From the NCBI GenBank assembly GCA_029557395.1, contig JAKQIK010000031.1, positions 1-6,291 on the forward strand: a stretch of DNA of 6,291 nucleotides. The letters run 5' to 3'. The number at the start of each line of letters is the position of its first letter. Within the stretch, counting starts at the first letter, position 1. A model generated the notes under the pieces. That model made no database searches, was not told the DNA's origin, and was given only the letters and a program-made list of their open reading frames with translations. Both the position numbers and the translations under genes were made by a program. This document shows, in pieces, positions 1 through 4,651 of the stretch. The stretch comes from a bacterium (GTDB taxonomy: Bacteria; Patescibacteriota; Saccharimonadia; Saccharimonadales; JACDBH01).

Positions 1-1
1 T

Positions 2-2092
2 GTCCTAGCTACTGATGGGCCACTGCTTATCCAGGCTGGCGCTGGCAGTGGCAAGACCAATACGCTAGTACACAAGATTGCATATTTGATAGCTACAAAC
101 CGTGCCACGCCTTATAACATATTGGCCGTAACGTTCACAAACAAGGCCGCTAGGGAGATGCGTAGCAGGATTGCTATGTTACTGTCCCAGGATGCTGACA
201 ACAGGTCATTTATGCCGTATATGGGCACGTTTCATAGTATTTGCGTACGCCTCCTTAGACAAGACGGTGAGTCAGTTGGTGTTCCTAGAAATTTTGTAAT
301 ATTTGACGAGTCGGATAAATTAAGTGCGATCAAGCAATCGATGCGTCGGCTACATATAGATGAAAAAACATATCAGCCACGAACGGTATCAAATGTAATT
401 AGTGGTCTCAAGAATGATATGGTTGATCACGCAGAATTTAGTCGATTGGCTAATTCTCCACTTGAATCTGTGGTTGTTAGGGTCATACCAGTTTACCAAC
501 GGATATTAAGAGAAGCTGGCGCTATGGATTTTGACGATCTTATTGCCAAGACGGTCAAGATGTTGACTGAACATGATACTATTCGAAAAAAGTGGCAAAA
601 ACAATTTAACTACATATTGATCGATGAGTACCAGGATACCAACCAGGCTCAGTATAGGTTAGTAAAATTATTGGTTAATGACAAAAAAAATATTGCAGTT
701 GTTGGTGATGATTGGCAGTCTGTTTATAGTTGGAGGGGTGCAGACTTTAGGAATATTCTTAATTTTGAAAGAGACTACAAAGACACTACAATCATTAAGC
801 TTGAGCAGAACTACAGAAGTACAAAATCTATTCTAGATGCTGCTCATTCAGTTATTTCAAAAAATGAACAACGTTCTGAGAAGAAATTATGGACTGATAA
901 AGGCAAAGGCTTGCCGGTTCAGATTTTGCAGGCTCAAAATCAAAGTGCCGAAGCCGATATGATAATTCGGCAGATAGAATCTATGGTAAAGGCTGGGCGT
1001 CGCAAATACAATGACTATGCTGTCCTCTACAGAACAAACGCCCAGAGTCGAGCGATAGAAGAGATGTTTGTACGTTATGGACTACCTTACAAAATTGTTG
1101 GTGGCGTCAAATTTTATGACCGTAAAGAAGTCAAAGATATCATCGCTTACCTAAGATTCATTTTTCAGCCAGATGATTCAATTAGTTTCGAGCGTATTAT
1201 TAACGTTCCCTCGCGCGGGATTGGTGCAAAATCACTAGAGGTTTTTCGTACTTGGGTGAGCGTATCGGGTGGAATCCTGAAGGCTCTGGAGTCTGTCGAT
1301 GATTGCCCCGGGATGACACAAAAAGCCAAGTCGGGTTTCCGTGAAATGGCAGGTATAGTCCTGTCATACCAATCAATTATGGAAGATACTGCCGTCTCTG
1401 GGCTAGTTGATAGCTTAATCAGAAGACTTGATTATTTGAATTATTTAGACGATGGTTCTTTGCAGGGGGAGTCAAGGCAGGAAAATGTCCGAGAACTTAT
1501 ATCTGTAGCAAAGGCTTATCAAGACGTAGGCATTGAAGGATTTTTAGAAGAGGTCAGTTTGGTCAGTGATAATGAATCCTCTGATAAATCTGAAGCAAAC
1601 TCGGTAACATTAATGACATTACACGCAGCCAAAGGGTTAGAATTTTCGGTTGTGTTCATGGTAGGGCTCGAGGAATCAATTATGCCTCATAGCCGAGCAC
1701 TTTATGATCAGCGTGAGATGGAGGAAGAGCGAAGACTAATGTATGTTGGTATGACTCGGGCTCGCGAGGAACTTTATTTGTTATACGCTTCATCCAGGGC
1801 GTTATATGGTGGTGTGCAATATAATCCACCTTCACGCTTTTTGACAGAAGTTGGCTCTGATTCATCACCTCAGCCAGAATATCAAGCTACTGATAGCTTT
1901 GTTTCGCAAACAACCCGTACAGATGAACCAAGATATGTTATAGAGCTTCAAGAAGGAGATAGAGTTAGCCATCAGGCTTTTGGTGAAGGTATCGTTGTTG
2001 ATGTTGACGGTGAAAACGTAGCTGTCCATTTTAAATCTAAAGGCGTCAAAAAGCTAAACACTGCCTTTGCCCCACTGGAGAAACTATCGTGA
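2..2092 (+). CDS. pcrA: UvrD/PcrA-type superfamily 1A DNA helicase (5' end missing)
   Basis: This is an ATP-dependent 3'-5' DNA helicase of the UvrD/Rep/PcrA family, acting in excision repair, replication restart and removal of recombination intermediates or stalled RNA polymerase. The frame is open from base 2, so the gene starts upstream; an internal TTG at 86 is not the real start because the Walker A motif (AGAGSGKT, bases 35-58) lies before it. In visible residue numbers (1 = base 2) the motifs run in order: I 12-19; Ia TFTNKAAREM 44-53; Ib GTFHS 75-79; II LIDEYQDTN 206-214; III VVGDDWQSVYSWRGA 233-247; IV QNYRS about 269-273; V LMTLHAAKGLEF about 537-548; VI RRLMYVGMTRAR about 577-588. 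The C-terminus (about 649-696, GDRVSHQAFGEGIV) matches the PcrA/UvrD Tudor-like domain that contacts RNA polymerase. About 696 residues are visible; PcrA is usually 720-740, so perhaps 20 N-terminal residues, including the Q motif, are missing. The TGA stop is backed by an in-frame TAA at 2096. PcrA versus UvrD cannot be separated with certainty. Confidence 0.96.
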   Translation, partial: VLATDGPLLIQAGAGSGKTNTLVHKIAYLIATNRATPYNILAVTFTNKAAREMRSRIAMLLSQDADNRSFMPYMGTFHSICVRLLRQDGESVGVPRNFVIFDESDKLSAIKQSMRRLHIDEKTYQPRTVSNVISGLKNDMVDHAEFSRLANSPLESVVVRVIPVYQRILREAGAMDFDDLIAKTVKMLTEHDTIRKKWQKQFNYILIDEYQDTNQAQYRLVKLLVNDKKNIAVVGDDWQSVYSWRGADFRNILNFERDYKDTTIIKLEQNYRSTKSILDAAHSVISKNEQRSEKKLWTDKGKGLPVQILQAQNQSAEADMIIRQIESMVKAGRRKYNDYAVLYRTNAQSRAIEEMFVRYGLPYKIVGGVKFYDRKEVKDIIAYLRFIFQPDDSISFERIINVPSRGIGAKSLEVFRTWVSVSGGILKALESVDDCPGMTQKAKSGFREMAGIVLSYQSIMEDTAVSGLVDSLIRRLDYLNYLDDGSLQGESRQENVRELISVAKAYQDVGIEGFLEEVSLVSDNESSDKSEANSVTLMTLHAAKGLEFSVVFMVGLEESIMPHSRALYDQREMEEERRLMYVGMTRAREELYLLYASSRALYGGVQYNPPSRFLTEVGSDSSPQPEYQATDSFVSQTTRTDEPRYVIELQEGDRVSHQAFGEGIVVDVDGENVAVHFKSKGVKKLNTAFAPLEKLS
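2077..2080 (+). promoter_or_regulatory. Shine-Dalgarno site for the Nudix gene
   Basis: GGAG lies 8 bases before the GTG at 2089, inside the last codons of the helicase. It supports GTG as the start of the Nudix gene and suggests translation coupled to the helicase through the GTGA start/stop overlap. Confidence 0.65.
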
Positions 2093-2565
2093 AGTTAATT
2101 GGTAAGGTTGTTTTTTGGCTGGCTTGGCCATTTTGGTGTATCTACTTTCGTATTTCTCATACTAGATCCCGGATATTATTAATAGTCGATGGTAAGATTT
2201 TACTGGTGCAGGGTTGGCTCAGTTCGGGCGAATGGAGTTTGCCTGGTGGAGGTACAAAAAAAACAGAAAAGCCAGAGGATTCAGCTGTTCGTGAACTTTA
2301 TGAAGAGACGGGTATCAATGTGGCTAGCAGTAGTCTTGAGCCGTTGGGCAGTTTTATACGTAAGCATCCAGGCTTTAGTTATCAGTCATTTATTTTTTTT
2401 GTAGAATTAGACAAACAGCCATCTATCAAAAAAAATCAGCTCGAGTTAGCTGATACTGGTTGGTTTACTCTCGAGCAAGTTTACCAGTTGAAGACTGGTA
2501 AAGACGTAGAGTTTGCAATCCAAAAATATCTTGCCAAATCTGGTATAATGGTTACTACCACATAA
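2089..2565 (+). CDS. Nudix hydrolase with an aromatic-rich, possibly membrane-associating N-terminus
   Basis: This is a Nudix-fold pyrophosphohydrolase of 158 residues. Such enzymes cleave a nucleoside diphosphate linked to another group, often as house-cleaning of damaged or excess nucleotides; the substrate cannot be read from the sequence. The Nudix box is complete at residues 54-76: G54, E60, then RELYEETGI at 68-76, matching Gx5Ex7REUxEExGU, with the metal-binding glutamates present. Before it lie the expected strands RILLIVDGKILLVQG (28-42) and WSLPGGG (49-55). Residues 6-22 form a hydrophobic segment rich in aromatics (W10, W13, F15, W16, Y19, F20) flanked by basic residues, which could lie on or in the membrane; similar N-terminal extensions occur in some other Nudix proteins as I recall. 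The GTG start overlaps the helicase stop by 4 bases and has a GGAG site 8 bases upstream. The gene ends in two consecutive in-frame stops (TAA TAA, 2563-2568). The 3' third contains inverted repeats described separately. Confidence 0.93.
   Translation: MKLIGKVVFWLAWPFWCIYFRISHTRSRILLIVDGKILLVQGWLSSGEWSLPGGGTKKTEKPEDSAVRELYEETGINVASSSLEPLGSFIRKHPGFSYQSFIFFVELDKQPSIKKNQLELADTGWFTLEQVYQLKTGKDVEFAIQKYLAKSGIMVTTT
2435..2454 (+). repeat. 7-bp inverted repeat in the 3' part of the Nudix gene
   Basis: ATCAGCT (2435-2441) and AGCTGAT (2448-2454) are perfect inverted copies around a 6-base spacer. A dyad of this size is expected a few times by chance in a window this long. It is listed because it sits 26 bases before a longer dyad (2480-2502) and directly abuts an ACTGGT element that can pair with that dyad. 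No T-run follows, so it is not an intrinsic terminator. Confidence 0.5.
2480..2502 (+). repeat. 9-bp perfect inverted repeat upstream of the wall-lytic gene
   Basis: TTTACCAGT (2480-2488) and ACTGGTAAA (2494-2502) are perfect inverted copies around the 5-base spacer TGAAG, so the RNA could form a 9-bp hairpin. It lies in Nudix codons for VYQLKTGK, about 70 bases before the start of the wall-lytic gene and about 40 bases before a consensus -10 element. It could be an operator or an RNA structure; coding coincidence is also possible. No T-run follows, so it is not an intrinsic terminator. The pairing is seen directly; any function is inference. Confidence 0.6.
2541..2549 (+). promoter_or_regulatory. 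Candidate extended -10 promoter for the wall-lytic gene
   Basis: TGGTATAAT (2541-2549) is a perfect extended -10 element (TGn plus TATAAT) inside the last codons of the Nudix gene. No good -35 lies 16-18 bases upstream; the nearest TTG-type hexamer, TTGCAA at 2513-2518, is 25 bases away. Extended -10 promoters can work without a -35. A start about 7 bases downstream (near 2556) would give a leader of about 16 bases, in keeping with the missing Shine-Dalgarno before 2572. The same bases encode Nudix residues near SGIMV, so chance is a real alternative. Confidence 0.4.
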
Positions 2566-2571
2566 TAAACT

Positions 2572-3813
2572 ATGCGATATAAGATAAAACGATATAGACT
2601 CATGACTCGTAGGCTACTGCGTAGCCTCGAGCACAAATACAAAAATCACCGCTACGCTTTTCCTTTGTTAGTTGGGTTGGCATTTGCTTTTGTTGGTTTA
2701 ATCTTGGCCACGACTCTTAGGGGTGGTAATATTATCGCTCAGGATCAATTTGATGATTCTAATATTGTTTTGCTACACGTTGATAATCAGACTAAGACGT
2801 TACCTACTAGAGAAAAGACGGTCAAGGCATTGCTAGATAATGCTGGTGTGAAGATTAATTCCGGTGATGTTGTAGAGCCAGCGTTAGATACCAAAATAGA
2901 TAGTGATGATTTTAGAGTTAATGTTTATAGGGCTGCCCCGGTTGTCATTCATGATAGTGATAAGCGTATTGTTACTACTAGTGCGGCACAAACGTCTCGG
3001 AGTATTGCTGATCAGGCTGGCATAGAAGTTTATCCAGAAGACGAAATAACAACTGTGCCAAGCAATGATTTTATGCGCGATGGAATAGGTAGCAAGGTAG
3101 TGATAAATCGATCTACACCAGCTACGCTCAATATTTATGGGACGTCACTACCTGTCAGGACCCACGCTAAAACTGTCGGTGAATTGCTGTCTGAAAAAAA
3201 TGTTATTTTAGCTGACGGCGATCAAGTTACGCCGTCCAAGGACACAACTCTTCAAGAAGGCGTGCAGGTATTTGTAACTCGATATGGAGTCCAGGTTGTA
3301 ACGGCAGAGGAATCTATTGCCATGCCGGTAGAGACCGTAGAAGATTCATCATTATCATTTGGGACATCGGCAGTTCGCCAGGTTGGAGCCGAGGGTAAAA
3401 AGTCGGTAACATACGAAATACAAACCGAAAATGGTGTCGAAGTCGGGCGTAAGCTTATTCAGGAAGTGGTGGTTCAAGAGCCAATCAAGCAAATAGTCGC
3501 TCGTGGAAAGGCATTTAATATTGCGACAGACAAAGCTTCTGTTATGCGAGCCGCAGGTATAGCCGAGAGTGATTTTCCATACGTAGACTATATTGTTGGC
3601 AAAGAATCACACTGGGGTGTGACAGCTAGAAATTCATCCAGTGGTGCTTATGGACTCTGCCAGGCAATGCCCGGCAGTAAAATGGCTAGTGTTGCTGGCG
3701 ACTGGGAATCAAATCCTGTAACTCAATTAAAGTGGTGTAGCGGTTATGCTACTGGTAGATACGGTAGCTGGCAGGGCGCATATAATGCATGGGTGAGCAA
3801 AGGCTGGTGGTAA
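2572..3813 (+). CDS. Membrane-anchored DUF348-G5-lytic transglycosylase-like protein (RpfB/YabE-type cell-wall factor)
   Basis: This 413-residue protein is predicted to act outside the cell on peptidoglycan. A strongly basic N-terminus (1-29) precedes one hydrophobic helix at about 30-48; there is no clear signal peptidase site, so it is probably a signal anchor. Three DUF348-like repeats follow at about 64-110, 115-175 and 176-236 (recurring xTVxxLLxxxxVxxxxxDxVxP pattern), then a G5-like domain at about 238-310 (VEDSSLSFGTSAVRQVGAEG region, GxKxV). The C-terminal domain (about 322-413) resembles SLT/aggregation-promoting-factor lytic domains: GKES with presumed catalytic E345, SSGAYGLCQAMPGSKM, and the ending YGSWQGAYNAWVSKGWW. 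The only two cysteines, C363 and C389, are both in this domain and could form a disulfide. The ATG at 2572 is the first possible one because an in-frame TAA lies at 2566; an ATG at 2602 (M11) is an alternative. Neither has a Shine-Dalgarno. The placement before ksgA matches rpfB-ksgA in Actinobacteria, but the catalytic domain is not the classical Rpf fold sequence, so no symbol is given. Confidence 0.9.
   Translation: MRYKIKRYRLMTRRLLRSLEHKYKNHRYAFPLLVGLAFAFVGLILATTLRGGNIIAQDQFDDSNIVLLHVDNQTKTLPTREKTVKALLDNAGVKINSGDVVEPALDTKIDSDDFRVNVYRAAPVVIHDSDKRIVTTSAAQTSRSIADQAGIEVYPEDEITTVPSNDFMRDGIGSKVVINRSTPATLNIYGTSLPVRTHAKTVGELLSEKNVILADGDQVTPSKDTTLQEGVQVFVTRYGVQVVTAEESIAMPVETVEDSSLSFGTSAVRQVGAEGKKSVTYEIQTENGVEVGRKLIQEVVVQEPIKQIVARGKAFNIATDKASVMRAAGIAESDFPYVDYIVGKESHWGVTARNSSSGAYGLCQAMPGSKMASVAGDWESNPVTQLKWCSGYATGRYGSWQGAYNAWVSKGWW
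2603..2633 (+). repeat. Strong bulged hairpin at the 5' end of the wall-lytic gene
   Basis: CTCG (2606-2609), a bulged T, AGGCTAC (2611-2617), loop TGC, GTAGCCT (2621-2627) and CGAG (2628-2631) form an 11-bp GC-rich stem with one bulge. Two more pairs are possible outside it (TG 2603-2604 with CA 2632-2633) if A2605 is bulged. It covers codons 11-21 of the wall-lytic gene, starting within the alternative ATG at 2602. It could influence translation initiation or transcript stability. No T-run follows on either strand, so it is not an intrinsic terminator. Confidence 0.65.
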
Positions 3814-3820
3814 CTAACCG

Positions 3821-4606
3821 GTGAGTTTGCCTACAAAAAAACATCTTGGTCAACATTGGCTATTCGACGAGGTGTCGCTAGAGGCAATGTGTACCTCTGC
3901 GGATGTTGGACTGGGTGACTTAGTGCTAGAGATTGGACCTGGACTAGGTACGCTGACTGAGCAGTTGCTTAAGGCCGGAGCTAGGGTTTTGGCGTTAGAA
4001 TACGATGAAACTCTGATACCAGCATTGCGACAAAAGTTTTCCGAATGCGATAGCTCAAAGTTCATGCTAGAACAAGCAGATGTATTACAGTACGATTTTG
4101 ATGGCTTGAGTCCTGGCTACAAGGTTGTGGCAAATATACCATATTATTTGACTAGCAATTTACTGCGTCGAATGTGTGAAGCAAAGAGTCATTTTTCTCA
4201 GTCTGCCTTATTAGTTCAAAAAGAAGTAGCCGAGCGAGTTTGCGCTCGGCCAGGCGATATGAGCCTATTAAGTGTTAGTGTTCAATATTATTGCGAGGTT
4301 AGTCTAGGTATGTTGGTACCGGCTGATTTATTTACACCACCCCCAAAGGTTGACTCGCAGATATTAATATTATCGTATAGAGACAAACCTCTTTTTGATA
4401 ATATCGACACGACCAAATTCTTTAGATTGGTCAAGGCAGGATTTTCTGAACGCCGCAAAAAACTTCGTAGTAGTTTGAGCGGTGGCCTTGGCGTATCGAA
4501 GCTTGAGGTAATTGATATGCTAACAAAAGCCGAAATTAACCCTGATTTACGTGCTCAAGCTCTCGGCCTGTCGGACTGGTATAAATTGTACACAGTCTGG
4601 GTTTAG
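3821..4606 (+). CDS. rsmA: 16S rRNA dimethyladenosine transferase RsmA (KsgA)
   Basis: This SAM-dependent methyltransferase dimethylates two adjacent adenines in the helix 45 loop of 16S rRNA (A1518 and A1519 in E. coli numbering), a late step in small-subunit assembly. Family landmarks: the N-terminal KKHLGQHWLFD at 6-16 (usual form GQNFLxD); SAM motif I VLEIGPGLGTLT at 35-46; acidic motif II ALEYD at 58-62 with E60; D87 in QADVLQYDF; catalytic motif IV NIPYYLTS at 105-112; VQKEVAERV at 132-140; FTPPPKVDS at 171-179; and the C-terminal FSERRKKLRSSL at 208-219 with RAQALGLSDW near 244-253. At 261 residues it is slightly shorter than E. coli KsgA (273), partly through a shortened loop after VAERV (ARPGDMSLLS). 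The start is GTG, 7 bases after the wall-lytic stop, with only a weak GGTGG 10 bases upstream, so translational coupling is likely. The stop is TAG. Identification is secure. Confidence 0.97.
   Translation: MSLPTKKHLGQHWLFDEVSLEAMCTSADVGLGDLVLEIGPGLGTLTEQLLKAGARVLALEYDETLIPALRQKFSECDSSKFMLEQADVLQYDFDGLSPGYKVVANIPYYLTSNLLRRMCEAKSHFSQSALLVQKEVAERVCARPGDMSLLSVSVQYYCEVSLGMLVPADLFTPPPKVDSQILILSYRDKPLFDNIDTTKFFRLVKAGFSERRKKLRSSLSGGLGVSKLEVIDMLTKAEINPDLRAQALGLSDWYKLYTVWV
4229..4250 (+). repeat. 8-bp GC-rich inverted repeat inside rsmA
   Basis: GCCGAGCG (4229-4236) and CGCTCGGC (4243-4250) are perfect inverted copies around the loop AGTTTG. They encode AERVCAR, a stretch that is conserved in the family, so protein constraint may explain the dyad. 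No T-run follows, so it is not a terminator. Roughly one perfect 8-bp dyad is expected by chance in a sequence this long. Confidence 0.5.
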
Positions 4607-4615
4607 GTATATAAT
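4587..4615 (+). promoter_or_regulatory. Probable sigma-70-type promoter for the MFS gene
   Basis: The -10 is a perfect TATAAT at 4610-4615. The -35 is TGTACA at 4587-4592 (4 of 6 matches to TTGACA) with a 17-base spacer; reading it as TTGTAC at 4586-4591 gives an 18-base spacer. The predicted start is near 4622, giving a leader of about 30 bases that contains the ribosome binding site. The -35 lies in the last codons of rsmA and the -10 just after its stop, in the only gap of any size between genes here. Confidence 0.6.
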
Positions 4616-4633
4616 CAGCTTAGAATTTATTTT

Positions 4634-4644
4634 GAGGGGTAAGG
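4634..4644 (+). promoter_or_regulatory. Ribosome binding site of the MFS gene
   Basis: The purine-rich stretch GAGGGGTAAGG precedes the ATG at 4652. AAGG (4641-4644) is 7 bases from the start and GAGGGG (4634-4639) is 12 bases away, so either can pair with the 16S 3' end. It supports the ATG at 4652 as the start. Confidence 0.55.
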
Positions 4645-4651
4645 CTAAGCT

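Noticed and set aside
86..88. TTG at 86 as the helicase start
   Set aside because: The Walker A motif lies upstream in the same open frame (35-58), so starting here would remove an essential ATP-binding loop.
1680..1868. 62-codon open frame on the minus strand inside the helicase
   Set aside because: It lies opposite helicase motif VI, has no recognisable domain or ribosome binding site, and is explained by the coding bias of the real gene.
2090..2098. TGA possibly read as glycine (alternative genetic code)
   Set aside because: Read-through would add only two residues before TAA at 2096, so the site itself is uninformative, but about 2,500 codons in the window contain no internal in-frame TGA, unlike TGA=Gly genomes.
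2189..2404. 71-codon plus-strand open frame in another phase inside the Nudix gene
   Set aside because: It overlaps the Nudix box in a different frame; the Nudix frame carries the complete family motif, so this is a shadow.
3781..3786. TATAAT 35 bases before the rsmA start, as a possible promoter
   Set aside because: It has no -35 at a suitable distance and no TG extension, and it encodes the conserved Y-N of the lytic domain's C-terminal motif.
3850..4065. 71-codon minus-strand open frame inside rsmA
   Set aside because: It is antisense to SAM-binding motif I, low in complexity (serine-rich) and without a start signal.
4411..4432. GACCAA/TTGGTC inverted repeat inside rsmA
   Set aside because: Six perfect pairs with a 10-base spacer are expected repeatedly by chance, and there is no supporting context.
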